DNA of 58,708 nt, from assembly GCA_016786925.1 (NCBI GenBank), contig JAEUTU010000083.1:1-58708 (forward strand), read 5' to 3'. The position numbers were made by a program, and so were the translations under genes. Positions within the stretch are counted from its first letter, which is position 1. Each line of letters begins with the position of its first letter. The notes beneath the pieces were generated by a model that saw only the letters and a program-made list of their open reading frames with translations, did no database searches and was not told the DNA's origin. Shown here one piece after another: positions 41,624 through 50,869 of this stretch. The DNA is from Bacteroidia bacterium. Its GTDB lineage: Bacteria; Bacteroidota; Bacteroidia; 2-12-FULL-35-15.

Positions 41624-42943
41624 ATGAGTAAAAAAGAAGAGATCGTTCTGTTTTGGTTTCGTAGGGATCTACGTCTGGAAGATAATGCGGGTTTATATCA
41701 TGCACTAAAAAGTGGTAAGCCGGTTCTCCCCATTTTTATCTTTGATTCCGATATTCTCAATAAGCTCGATAACAAAAAGGACAAGCGCGTGGAATTTATT
41801 CATTTGGCGCTAGCTGATATAAAGAACAAATTGGAGAAGCAAGGTTCTTCATTGTTAGTATTATCCGGAACTCCTATGGAGTGTTATGAAAAAGTACTTT
41901 CAGATCATAATGTGAGTGCCGTATATACAAACCACGATTACGAACCTTATGCAATAAAGCGTGATAAGGCAATTTCTGATCTGTTGGCAAAAAAGAAGAT
42001 TACGCTACATACATTTAAAGATCAAGTCATTTTTGAAAAAAACGAAGTTGTAAAAGATGATGGTCTGCCTTATACCGTATTCACCCCATATATGCGTAAA
42101 TGGAAAAGTAAGCTCAATTCCTTCTATTTACGTTCTTATCCTACTGAAAAATATTTTCTCCGTTTTATAAGTATCAAGCCACTTTCAATGCCTTCATTGC
42201 AAGATATTGGCTTTGAATCATCTGGGGAAAAATTAAGCATTCCTCCATTGGATGAACAGCAGATCAGAAAATATGATCAGCAACGAAATTTTCCCGCCAT
42301 CAATGGAACGAGTCGCTTGAGTGTTCACCTGCGTTTTGGAACAGTGAGTATCAGACAGCTCGCCACAAAAGCAAAAGAATGGAATGACCAGTGGTTAAAT
42401 GAATTGATCTGGAGAGAGTTCTATATGATGATCTTGTTTCATTTTCCTCATGTTGTAAACGGTGCATTCAAAAAACAATATGATCGTATTCAATGGAGGA
42501 ACAACGAGCAGGAGTTTGATGCCTGGTGCAGAGGTGAAACGGGTTATCCAATAGTAGATGCCGGTATGCGCGAATTAAATCAAACCGGATTTATGCATAA
42601 TCGTGTTCGAATGATCGTAGCAAGTTTTTTGGTGAAACATCTCTTGATCGACTGGCGTTGGGGCGAAGCTTATTTTGCTGAAAAGCTCATTGATTTTGAT
42701 CTTTCTGCAAATAATGGAGGCTGGCAATGGGCAGCCAGCTCCGGTTGTGATGCAGCACCTTATTTTAGAGTTTTTAATCCTTACGAACAAACGAAACGGT
42801 TTGATGAGAAGCTGCAGTATATTCGTAAATGGGTTCCGGAGTTTGAAGAACTAACCTATCCTCAACCTATTGTGGAGCATAAATTTGCTCGCGATAGAGT
42901 GTTAATGTTTTATAAAAAAGCATTGGATCCTTCAAAGGAATAA
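41624..42943 (+). CDS. phrB: Deoxyribodipyrimidine photolyase
   Basis: The 439-residue flavoprotein repairs UV-induced cyclobutane dimers using light. An N-terminal alpha/beta photolyase domain (LFWFRRDLRLEDN) precedes the FAD-binding helical domain. That domain shows LIWREFYMMILFHFP, TGYPIVDAGMRELNQTGFMHNRVRMIVASFLVKHL and the FAD signature SANNGGWQWAASSGCDAAPYFR. All photolyase motifs are present. Neighbouring B12-dependent regulator, ECF sigma and folE imply light induction. Confidence 0.95.
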   Translation: MSKKEEIVLFWFRRDLRLEDNAGLYHALKSGKPVLPIFIFDSDILNKLDNKKDKRVEFIHLALADIKNKLEKQGSSLLVLSGTPMECYEKVLSDHNVSAVYTNHDYEPYAIKRDKAISDLLAKKKITLHTFKDQVIFEKNEVVKDDGLPYTVFTPYMRKWKSKLNSFYLRSYPTEKYFLRFISIKPLSMPSLQDIGFESSGEKLSIPPLDEQQIRKYDQQRNFPAINGTSRLSVHLRFGTVSIRQLATKAKEWNDQWLNELIWREFYMMILFHFPHVVNGAFKKQYDRIQWRNNEQEFDAWCRGETGYPIVDAGMRELNQTGFMHNRVRMIVASFLVKHLLIDWRWGEAYFAEKLIDFDLSANNGGWQWAASSGCDAAPYFRVFNPYEQTKRFDEKLQYIRKWVPEFEELTYPQPIVEHKFARDRVLMFYKKALDPSKE

Positions 42944-42980
42944 TATTAAAAGTAACTTTGCTGTATATTTCTGTTTGTGA

Positions 42981-43898
42981 ATGTCATCATCCCCTGAGAA
43001 AATAGTCGAAATAAATCATCTTGTAAAACATTATGGAAAATTCCATGCTGTTGAAGATGTTAGTTTTGATGTGTATCGTGGTGATGTATTTGGATTTTTA
43101 GGTCCAAACGGTGCCGGAAAAAGTACAACCATTCGTACCATGCTTTCACTCATCAAACCAACGGCCGGTGATTTAAAATTGTTCGGAAAAGATTTGCTGA
43201 CGAATAGGAATGAGATCCTTTCTAAAATAGGCTGTATCGTTGAAAAGCCTGATTTCTATAAATATTTATCAGCTGAAAAAAACATCGAATTATTTGCACG
43301 CCTTTCCGGTGTTGCTGTAACTAAAAAGAAAGTACACGAGATCATTGAATTTGTTGGTTTAAAAGGCAGAGAAAAAGATAAGGTTAGTGGTTTTTCACAC
43401 GGAATGAAACAACGATTGGGGATTGCTCAAACCTTAATTCATGATCCGGAATTGATCATACTCGATGAGCCCACTACAGGGCTCGATCCGCAAGGGATCA
43501 TTGATATCCGAAATTTAATATTACAACTAAAGAATGAACGTAATAAGACCATCTTATTGTCTTCGCACATTCTTTCGGAGATCGAGTTGATAGCAAATCG
43601 AATGGTGATCATCAACAAAGGTAGGACAATTGTACAAGGTTCAGTTACCGAATTATTGAATGGACAGGAATTGATCGTATCCTTTTCTGTTTCCGATGTA
43701 CAGAAAGCCGTTCAGCTTCTTCAATCGGATAGTTCGATTAAAATAGAATCAACAGAAGGGAATTCGATCTTGCTTCATATTTCGCAATCTCAGATCCCAT
43801 CGATCAATAAAAGATTTTGTGAGCAGGGAATTGATGTGTTTTCAATTGAAACAAAGCGCAAGTTGGAAGATTACTTTTTGAAACTGATAAATAACTAA
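42981..43898 (+). CDS. ABC transporter ATP-binding protein
   Basis: The 305-residue ATPase has Walker A GPNGAGKST (41-49), the signature SGFSHGMKQRLGIAQ, Walker B LIILDEPTTG and the H-loop SSH. A C-terminal extension of about 80 residues is typical of export or natural-resistance-type (ABC-2) transporters. It pairs with the permease 3 nt downstream. The substrate is unknown. Confidence 0.93.
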   Translation: MSSSPEKIVEINHLVKHYGKFHAVEDVSFDVYRGDVFGFLGPNGAGKSTTIRTMLSLIKPTAGDLKLFGKDLLTNRNEILSKIGCIVEKPDFYKYLSAEKNIELFARLSGVAVTKKKVHEIIEFVGLKGREKDKVSGFSHGMKQRLGIAQTLIHDPELIILDEPTTGLDPQGIIDIRNLILQLKNERNKTILLSSHILSEIELIANRMVIINKGRTIVQGSVTELLNGQELIVSFSVSDVQKAVQLLQSDSSIKIESTEGNSILLHISQSQIPSINKRFCEQGIDVFSIETKRKLEDYFLKLINN

Positions 43899-43901
43899 AG
43901 G

Positions 43902-44744
43902 ATGTTTTGGCGAAGTACATATAATGAGTTTATCAAAATTGCAGCGAAACCGCGTAGTTATATCGGTTTGGGAGCCATTACACTCATTGTTGGTATTATT
44001 CTGATAGCGATGAAACTGGATGGAATGATGTACATTTCATTTATCACAGCTCCCTTTGAACAGTCGCTGGCATTTGAAGGAAACATCCTAAATGGAAACC
44101 TCATGGCATTCATCATTCTACAAATGTTGATCATCCATATTCCTTTGTTGATCGCTTTTGTAACAGGAGATCTTGTTTCTGGTGAAGGAGCGATGGGTAC
44201 CATCCGTTTGTTGTTGACCAAACCCATTTCTCGGACAAGCATATTACTTTCTAAATACCTGGCTGGTTGTGCCTACACATTGATCATCCTTCTTTGGATG
44301 GGATTCATGGCCATCTTTATTGGAAAGATGATTTTTGGCACCGGTGATTTGATGGTTTTAAAAAGTGATGGATTAGTGATATTGCAGGAATCAGATATTT
44401 CTTGGCGTTTCTTTTACGGCTTTTTGGTTGCTTATTTAGCCTTAGTGATGATCGCTACTCTAGCACTCACACTATCCTGCTTTTCAGAAAATTCGATCGG
44501 ACCAATTGTTTCTACTATGGGAATCATCATCCTTTTTACCATCATTGGAACATTGGATGTGCCTTTGTTTGATATGATCAAGCCATTTTTGTTCACTACT
44601 CACATGGCAGCATGGAGAAGTTTTTTTGAAGATCCCTTACCAATGGATCAGATCATCAATTCGATCACCGTCTTATTTGTTCATATAGTTGTGTTATTAG
44701 GCATTGCGATCTACAAATTCAACAAGAAAGATATTCTATCATGA
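43902..44744 (+). CDS. ABC-2 type transporter permease
   Basis: The 280-residue protein has six membrane helices in the ABC-2 layout, with a conserved SGEGAMGTIRLLLTKPISRTSILLSKYLAG segment between helices 2 and 3. It forms an exporter with the ATPase 3 nt upstream and overlaps the LolA-like gene by 4 nt, so the three are translated together. Confidence 0.88.
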   Translation: MFWRSTYNEFIKIAAKPRSYIGLGAITLIVGIILIAMKLDGMMYISFITAPFEQSLAFEGNILNGNLMAFIILQMLIIHIPLLIAFVTGDLVSGEGAMGTIRLLLTKPISRTSILLSKYLAGCAYTLIILLWMGFMAIFIGKMIFGTGDLMVLKSDGLVILQESDISWRFFYGFLVAYLALVMIATLALTLSCFSENSIGPIVSTMGIIILFTIIGTLDVPLFDMIKPFLFTTHMAAWRSFFEDPLPMDQIINSITVLFVHIVVLLGIAIYKFNKKDILS

Positions 44745-45442
44745 GACCAATTTTAAAATTAGTAGTTATTGTCTTAGCGCTGAGTTCCTCATCAAGCCTT
44801 CAAGCACAGCGTTCCGCAAAACAACTGTTGAATGCTGTCTATTCAAAAATGATAATGGCAAAAGATTATTCTGTACAAGCCAATATTAAAGTTGATCTTC
44901 CTTTTGTTAAAATGCTCCCAATCGATGCAAAAATATATTTTAAACAAAAAGATAAGTTTAAGGTGGAGTCGAAAAGCATTGCCATTGTTCCCCGTCAAGG
45001 CTTTGATCAGATCACAAAAATGCTGACAGATACTAGTTCATTTGATGCATTGATCTCAGGAACAGAAATGATCAAACAAGATCAGGCAACGATCATTAAT
45101 GTTATTCCTCTTTCTGATACCAGCGATCTTATTCTTGGGAAATTATGGATCGATGTAAAAAGGAATGTGGTTTTAAAATCACAGCTTACAACAAAATCGA
45201 ATGGAACCATATTAACGGAATACATTTATGGTGCTCAGATCAATTATGGATTGCCCGACCAAATGATCTTTACGGTAGATGTCAAAAAATTCAAGATCCC
45301 CAAAGGTGTTGTTGCTGACATAAATAATACAAAATCAGCACCGGAGGACAAAACAAAAGATCCTAAAAAAGGAAAAATATATATTAAACTTACTAATTAT
45401 CAGGTGAATAAAGGTATTGCGGATACTGTATTTAAAAAATAG
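44741..45442 (+). CDS. LolA-like periplasmic protein
   Basis: The 233-residue protein has a signal peptide (about 1-24, ending SLQAQ). Its remainder shows the lipoprotein-carrier/LolA-like half-barrel pattern of a helix (SAKQLLNAVYSKMIMAKDYS) followed by alternating strands. The ATG overlaps the permease stop (ATGA). An ABC exporter followed by a LolA-like carrier suggests transfer of a hydrophobic molecule across the periplasm. The cargo is unknown, and no lipobox is present. Confidence 0.7.
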   Translation: MRPILKLVVIVLALSSSSSLQAQRSAKQLLNAVYSKMIMAKDYSVQANIKVDLPFVKMLPIDAKIYFKQKDKFKVESKSIAIVPRQGFDQITKMLTDTSSFDALISGTEMIKQDQATIINVIPLSDTSDLILGKLWIDVKRNVVLKSQLTTKSNGTILTEYIYGAQINYGLPDQMIFTVDVKKFKIPKGVVADINNTKSAPEDKTKDPKKGKIYIKLTNYQVNKGIADTVFKK

Positions 45443-45472
45443 TATGCTTTTATTTTTTAATTTTACATCGCA

Positions 45473-46060
45473 ATGAACTACTATATTATCTACAAGCCTT
45501 ATAAGATCATTTCTCAATTTACTTCTTCTCATAAAAAGAAAAAATGTTTGGGAGAACTTGGCTTCCCTTTTCCAAAGGATGTTTATCCGGTTGGACGCTT
45601 AGATGAAAATTCAGAAGGACTTTTAATCCTCACAAACGATAAAAAGCTCAATTATAAATTATTGAATCCGGCTTTTGAACACAAACGCATCTATTTAGTG
45701 CAATTGCAGGGTATTATTACAACAGAAGCTTTAAAGCAATTAGAAGCAGGAGTCTCCATTGCATTGGATGCAGGTCCGTACTTAACCAAACCTTGTAAAG
45801 TAAAAGTGGTTCCTAAGCCTGAGAAATTACCTCCTCGCGGCCACCCGATAAGTGATCGATTACCAACCTCCTGGATCGAGTTGACACTCACCGAAGGGAA
45901 GTTTCATCAAGTGCGTAAAATGACAGCCGGTGTAGGTTTTCCTTGCTTGAGATTGATCCGGATAGCGATTGAAGGCATTCGCCTCGAGAACATGCAGCCG
46001 GGCGAAGTCAGAGAATTGAAGCGTGATGCTACCTATAAAAAATTAAATATAGAATTATAA
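45473..46060 (+). CDS. RsuA/RluE-family pseudouridine synthase
   Basis: The 195-residue enzyme isomerises uridine in rRNA. The catalytic Asp lies in VGRLDENSEGLLIL; other family blocks are ITTEALKQLEAGV, LTEGKFHQVRKM and GEVRELKRDA. It lacks the N-terminal S4 domain, like RluE, which modifies 23S rRNA. It overlaps the convergent gene by 6 nt. Confidence 0.9.
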   Translation: MNYYIIYKPYKIISQFTSSHKKKKCLGELGFPFPKDVYPVGRLDENSEGLLILTNDKKLNYKLLNPAFEHKRIYLVQLQGIITTEALKQLEAGVSIALDAGPYLTKPCKVKVVPKPEKLPPRGHPISDRLPTSWIELTLTEGKFHQVRKMTAGVGFPCLRLIRIAIEGIRLENMQPGEVRELKRDATYKKLNIEL

Positions 46061-46468
46061 ACTTATTTTCTCTGCTTGAGAAGATAAACGTTCAATCAAC
46101 AATGTTGTAATTCTTTTATTGATCTCCGTTTTGTGATTGGCATAAAACTCATGCTCTTGCACAGTAAAAAGAGCCAATGTGCTTTTTATATAGAACTGCT
46201 TTAACGACCTATCTGATTTTAGTTGTTCATGGATCAGTAACTTTTTCTTTTCATTTTTCAGTTCTTTGAATGGCAATTTCTTTTTTGCTAGATGTGAACG
46301 GAAAACATGAATGATCGCTTCATTTTGCATCTTAAAGATTGGGCGTAATGTTGCGTTCTGGAATGATTCAATATCGGATGACTGACGATTATCGATGTCT
46401 AATATTGGACGCATTGGTTTGTACTCATCGCCACTATCGATCATTACAAGCATGTTGTTAAAATCCAT
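46055..46468 (-). CDS. Conserved Bacteroidota protein of unknown function
   Basis: The 137-residue protein is mostly helical and charged. The segment FQNATLRPIFKMQNEAIIHVFRSHL and the ending NKRITTLLIERLSSQAEK match a family I recall as common in Bacteroidota and sometimes labelled glyoxalase-like. I see no glyoxalase metal ligands or fold, so that name is not supported. It lies 3 nt downstream of the T9SS gene on the same strand. Confidence 0.65.
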   Translation of the reverse strand: MDFNNMLVMIDSGDEYKPMRPILDIDNRQSSDIESFQNATLRPIFKMQNEAIIHVFRSHLAKKKLPFKELKNEKKKLLIHEQLKSDRSLKQFYIKSTLALFTVQEHEFYANHKTEINKRITTLLIERLSSQAEKISL

Positions 46469-46471
46469 GAT

Positions 46472-49400
46472 TTACTGTTTTATAAATTTTAATAATTCGG
46501 TTTTTTCTGAATTTGAAATAGCAATGGAATAAACGCCTTTTGCTATATCTTGAATATTAATATGAATAACATTGTCATTGAATTGTTGTTGCAATACACG
46601 TTCTCCAAGCATGTTGTAAATACTTACAGTACAAGTTTGATTATTATTCAACGAAAGGGTTAATTCGTTGAATGCCGGATTAGGAAAAATGTTTGCTACA
46701 ATATTATCATTGCTATTGAAGTTGACAGATGCAATAGTTGAATAAGAATAGTTGCCATCAAAATCGGTTTGTTTCAAGCGGTAATAGCTAATGCCCTCTA
46801 ATGGCTGCGTGTCCTGATCGTAATAATTGATCAATGCATTAGAATTTCCTGCGCCATCTACTGTCTTTAAAGTGCTAAAATGTTCTCCATCTTTACTGCG
46901 CTCAATAGTAAAAAAGTCGTTGTTTATTTCTGTTGCTGTTTGCCAGAATAGATCTACAACTTTTTTGTTAGGAGTAGCTGTAAAAGTTAGTAATTCAACC
47001 GGCAATGGATTCAAAAGCGAAGTAGAGGCAAGTGTAAATGGACTAAAAGAAGTTACTGCGGCTGAGGTGATAACTGTTCCTGCTGTTGTGTTTCCAGTAG
47101 TTCCTCCATTGCCATGATCTTTCCACATCGTTCCATCCCATCTGGCAACTCTTAAGTCTGCCAAACTTCCAACTCCGCAACTACGTGGTGTATTCCAGCT
47201 AAGATCTACTGTTACATTGGATGTGCCGTTGGTTCTGTCGATGATCCAATATTCACATGCACTGATATTATTTAAAGTAATATCTTTTAAAGAGCGATCA
47301 TAACTTGGTTGTGGATCTGTTCCGAAATATTCAGCCGTGAAATGATCGGTTGCTAGAGAAGGAGCAGAGATGCTTGCAGGAGCATAATTATTATTTTTTC
47401 CAATAGGAAATGTAAATGCATCATCTCCAATTTTTCTCACGGGACCGGATGTATGACTCGTTGTGCTTGCATTTGTAGCTGTTGCATTGTCCTGAAAGAT
47501 CAATAATGCTGATGCTAAAGAGTTGACAATTCCGGATGTGAAATCACAGTTGCTCTCAATTTCGGAGTTGTTATTTAATGTAAGACTACCTGCACTTTTA
47601 TTGACAACTACATTTCCAAATATCTCATTAAAACTATTCGTTGTTATACTTTGATTTCCTGTTCCATCAAAATGTATAAAAGAGTTTGTTTGTTTTAGAT
47701 CAGATTCCAGTCCGTTGTTAGTGTAATTTCCTTTTAAGTGGACGATTCCGTAATTGCCCGTATTGGTCAGATCCATCTTTGATCCTGCATTTAAAGTTAA
47801 ATTGCCATTTATTGTTACGGATGTTGTATTGAACTTATTCAAAAATTGAGCATTTTCTGCTCCACTTCCTGTTCCTGTAATTGTAAGATTATTACAAGAA
47901 AATGTTCCAGTGTTGAGTACTGATAAGCTCAAATTAGCATTTGTTACCGTTTTAGAAATACTAACATTCCCTCCTGCAGTTAATGTTGAAGTATTGATGA
48001 CAGATAAGTTTCTTACTGTTGCACTGTTTGAACTTAATGATAGGTCGTTGCAAACAGCTGTCCCCGTTGTAACACCCACCTGACAGTCTCTGATAGCTGT
48101 TTGATCAATGGTTACATTTGTTGTAGCAATCGGTATTCTCATGCTTTGCCAATTAGCACATTCAAACCAATCAGTGCTAGTTGAGCCTGTCCATACACCA
48201 TCGGTAAAACTTCCACCCCCCGGCAAAATAACGATATCTCTTCCTAGATTCGTGCCGTTAAAATTTACATAATCAGGACCTGCATCGTAGGCAGCTAAGC
48301 TCGCATAGCCTGTCCAGTTAGCCGGATTTCCAATTCGATCGATCCATTGTCTTTGTGTGGTATCTGTTAACGGTCCGGTATATTTATTCATATCAGCTTG
48401 TGCTGTAGGCCAAACAAGAAAGCAATCAAAATTGACCGGTTTAGCAGAGTTTTGTGTCCCTCCTCCAGCAGCATTCGCACACATCGGTGTCCAAATATTT
48501 CCTTTGGTATTAAATCCATAAAGGAAAGATCCGCTGTATGTTCCGGCATCTGAAGTAGCTGTTGATGCTCCCGGACCACCTACAACTCCACCTGTCATAA
48601 AAAAGATCTGTTCACCAACAGCATTTAAGTTAAATGAGCCTTGTCCGGTTGGTTGAGGCTTCGAGCAGGTCCAATTTCCATCAGGTGCAATTACTGTTGC
48701 GTTACCGCTTATATCAACATGGATGGTTACGATCTTTCCTGCCGGTAAGGTAGAAGTATTTCTAACAAGTCTGATCCAGCCTTCTGCTATTCCCCATCCA
48801 TTAGCTGTCCCACACTTTTCGTATGCATTATCTGTAATATCGATAGTTGTCCCGGGTGTGATGTCAATGAAGGAAACAAAACTGATCTCGTCTTCTCCTG
48901 AACCAATTTGTGTGTTAAAAGCTAAAATAGCAATATCTCCGGGTTGAAGAATGGTAACATCAGTGATATCAAATGTTGTACTCGTTGCGGCACTTAATCC
49001 TGTTAAACTTGCATTTAGTGTGAATCCGGTCCCTAATACTGTATGAACAATGGATGTGAATGTTGCGCTGCCCGATGTTAGTGTAGCTGTTAGTGGTGAG
49101 CTAAAAAGTGTACCGGTTGAAGTGATAGTTACTGTTCCTGAGAAAGAAACGTCTATATTTCCACATGCATCAGTTGCGCTTACAACAACATTCGGTGTCA
49201 TGGTTCCATTGAGTGAGGTGGTACTAGGTTGTTGAGTAAAACTTAATTGTGTTGCAACAATATCTATTGCATTTAATCCATTAGCAGTGCTTATTGCAGA
49301 GAAAGCTGCTTTACCGGAGCCGGAACTGGAAAATGTAACATTCCCATTGGAGATTTGAAATCCAAAATCGTCACCATCATTATTCCCTGATCCTAAACCA

Positions 49401-50623
49401 CATTTAAGTGTTAAACGAACAGAGATTGTTTTTTGACTGTTGTCAGCAACATTAATATTTAATCCGGTAAATTGAACTTGGTTTGCACTTACAATACCGG
49501 AGCCCACATTCGTAGCTCCATCAAAAAGATCAATTGCTTGAATGGCAGTGTTCCATGTTCCTACAGCATCTCCTGCTGTTTGTGAGAATGTGATAGCTGT
49601 TACGATTGTAGATAGGTTATCAGCATCAGCAGAAGCTCCTCCATCCCGTATAGTAAATTGCCAAACCTGTGTTCCTTGAGCAGATGTTAGAGGGCCGGCA
49701 GTATTGATAATAGATGATAACGTTGCCGATTCTCCATTGGCGGTAATGATATCGGAGGCCGCTGATGCGGTAACGGTTCCACTGCATGTTACATTAACAG
49801 TAGTGGCTCCTCCACCGGCATTGGCTATTGTTTCAGAATTATAAGAGCCGGCTGCTAAGCTGGCTTTTAAGCGAACATAAACCGGAGTAGCAGTCAGTGT
49901 TGCACTTGAATAAGGAATGGATGCAGACGCACCAAATGTGATATTATCGGCTGACACGTCATAGTTTGTAGAGCCTGTAACAGTAATATTTCCGGGGGCA
50001 CCGGTTAAATTGATGCCACTTAAATTATAAGATTGTGAAGCACTTGGTCCACTTCCTACAAAATAAGTAAAACCACTAAGTGAGGTTGGGTTTACTGTAA
50101 GAGTTGGTGCTGATACTGACGCACTGATATTAACATCGTCCATGTCACAATTTCCACTGCCTTTGGTGTATGTCCAACGAATATATCTTGTCGTGCTTAG
50201 CAATGTCAATGTTATATTCGCACAATCAGTAATTGCTGTAGCTCCTCCAGCAGTTCCGTAGGTGCCAAGTGTAGTGTATGAGGTTCCATCTGCAGACTCT
50301 TCGACTAAAAGGCTTGATGCCCCACTCATAGATGAGCTTTTTAACTTGAATATTAGTTGATTGGGAGTTCCTGTAAAAAATACTCTTCTGGAGTCTCCAT
50401 TAGTGTCGAATATAGTCCCATCGTTTCCACTACATGCAAAAGTGGTTGTTCTTTGTGTGCAACCAGAGTTTGTCCATCCCGTAGGTTCGGCTCCACCCCA
50501 AGCTGTCCTTGAAACAGGCAAAGTCGCTTGCCCATAACTGAAGCCCGCCCAAACAATAAGGGCAAACAACCAAACAATTTTTAATTGCTGATATTTTTCA
50601 AGAGTAGCTTCGTTCATGTTCAA
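46472..50623 (-). CDS. Large secreted T9SS type A sorting-domain protein
   Basis: The 1383-residue protein has a signal peptide after a short leader (about residues 13-32, ending SYGQ). A carbohydrate-binding-like N-terminal domain (about 35-170) contains CDMDDVNISASV. Several Ig/beta domains follow. A domain near 610-800 begins GDIAILAFN and contains DNAYEKCG and WIRLVRN. A beta-helix-like middle has stacked N-rich turns (NLSLSVLNTGTFSCNN). A fibronectin-like segment (PVELLTFTATP) and a type A sorting domain close it (IFPNPAFNELTLSL, GVYSIAIS, LLKFIKQ). The likely role is surface adhesion or a scaffold. The 5' leader contains the tandem hairpin elements at 50647-50776. Confidence 0.88.
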   Translation of the reverse strand: MNMNEATLEKYQQLKIVWLFALIVWAGFSYGQATLPVSRTAWGGAEPTGWTNSGCTQRTTTFACSGNDGTIFDTNGDSRRVFFTGTPNQLIFKLKSSSMSGASSLLVEESADGTSYTTLGTYGTAGGATAITDCANITLTLLSTTRYIRWTYTKGSGNCDMDDVNISASVSAPTLTVNPTSLSGFTYFVGSGPSASQSYNLSGINLTGAPGNITVTGSTNYDVSADNITFGASASIPYSSATLTATPVYVRLKASLAAGSYNSETIANAGGGATTVNVTCSGTVTASAASDIITANGESATLSSIINTAGPLTSAQGTQVWQFTIRDGGASADADNLSTIVTAITFSQTAGDAVGTWNTAIQAIDLFDGATNVGSGIVSANQVQFTGLNINVADNSQKTISVRLTLKCGLGSGNNDGDDFGFQISNGNVTFSSSGSGKAAFSAISTANGLNAIDIVATQLSFTQQPSTTSLNGTMTPNVVVSATDACGNIDVSFSGTVTITSTGTLFSSPLTATLTSGSATFTSIVHTVLGTGFTLNASLTGLSAATSTTFDITDVTILQPGDIAILAFNTQIGSGEDEISFVSFIDITPGTTIDITDNAYEKCGTANGWGIAEGWIRLVRNTSTLPAGKIVTIHVDISGNATVIAPDGNWTCSKPQPTGQGSFNLNAVGEQIFFMTGGVVGGPGASTATSDAGTYSGSFLYGFNTKGNIWTPMCANAAGGGTQNSAKPVNFDCFLVWPTAQADMNKYTGPLTDTTQRQWIDRIGNPANWTGYASLAAYDAGPDYVNFNGTNLGRDIVILPGGGSFTDGVWTGSTSTDWFECANWQSMRIPIATTNVTIDQTAIRDCQVGVTTGTAVCNDLSLSSNSATVRNLSVINTSTLTAGGNVSISKTVTNANLSLSVLNTGTFSCNNLTITGTGSGAENAQFLNKFNTTSVTINGNLTLNAGSKMDLTNTGNYGIVHLKGNYTNNGLESDLKQTNSFIHFDGTGNQSITTNSFNEIFGNVVVNKSAGSLTLNNNSEIESNCDFTSGIVNSLASALLIFQDNATATNASTTSHTSGPVRKIGDDAFTFPIGKNNNYAPASISAPSLATDHFTAEYFGTDPQPSYDRSLKDITLNNISACEYWIIDRTNGTSNVTVDLSWNTPRSCGVGSLADLRVARWDGTMWKDHGNGGTTGNTTAGTVITSAAVTSFSPFTLASTSLLNPLPVELLTFTATPNKKVVDLFWQTATEINNDFFTIERSKDGEHFSTLKTVDGAGNSNALINYYDQDTQPLEGISYYRLKQTDFDGNYSYSTIASVNFNSNDNIVANIFPNPAFNELTLSLNNNQTCTVSIYNMLGERVLQQQFNDNVIHINIQDIAKGVYSIAISNSEKTELLKFIKQ

Positions 50624-50646
50624 AAATAATTGATCAAACAGTTAAC

Positions 50647-50703
50647 AAAGTGGTTTCGGAATCATCTTTCTGTAAGAAAGACCTCTTGTAGGGTGTTCAC
50701 TTT
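50647..50703 (-). ncRNA. Structured leader element, copy 2 (gene-proximal)
   Basis: On the minus strand a 6-bp outer stem (AAAGTG with CACTTT) encloses conserved strands (CACCCTACAAGAG and ATTCCGAAAC) around an inner hairpin (GTCTTTC with GAAAGAT, one G-U pair). It is nearly identical to the unit 72 nt upstream. The unit ends 24 nt from the ATG of the T9SS gene. Confidence 0.6.
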
Positions 50704-50718
50704 TTTAGTATTTCAACT

Positions 50719-50776
50719 AAAAGTGGTTTCGGAATAATCTTTTGAGTAAAAGATCTCTTGTAGGGTGATCACTTTT
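50719..50776 (-). ncRNA. Structured leader element, copy 1
   Basis: This unit has the same architecture as 50647-50703, with inner hairpin ATCTTTT/AAAAGAT. Compared with the other copy, the last inner pair changes C-G to T-A and the first changes G-U to A-T, with both internal-loop strands conserved. This supports a folded RNA on the minus strand. Confidence 0.6.
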
Positions 50777-50799
50777 GGGAAATGATTTTATTTCCAGTA

Positions 50800-50807
50800 C
50801 AAATATA
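50800..50807 (-). promoter_or_regulatory. -7 promoter box upstream of the hairpin pair
   Basis: The minus-strand TATATTTG matches TAnnTTTG. It would place transcription start just upstream of the first hairpin, so both units would be in the 5' leader. A good -33 TTTG is not seen. Confidence 0.4.
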
Positions 50808-50869
50808 TAGTAAAAAAAAGCAGAATAGGTTAGAAAATAATTAAACAATTATGAACAATTTGTTCATTT

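Noticed and set aside
42981..44744. GldA/GldF-type gliding-motility ABC transporter
   Set aside because: There is no GldG-like partner, and the third gene encodes a LolA-like protein, so the gliding assignment is not supported.
46827..49235. Plus-strand open frames opposite the 1383-residue T9SS gene
   Set aside because: They are antisense shadows of Thr/Ser/Val-rich repeats, without starts or motifs that suggest real proteins.
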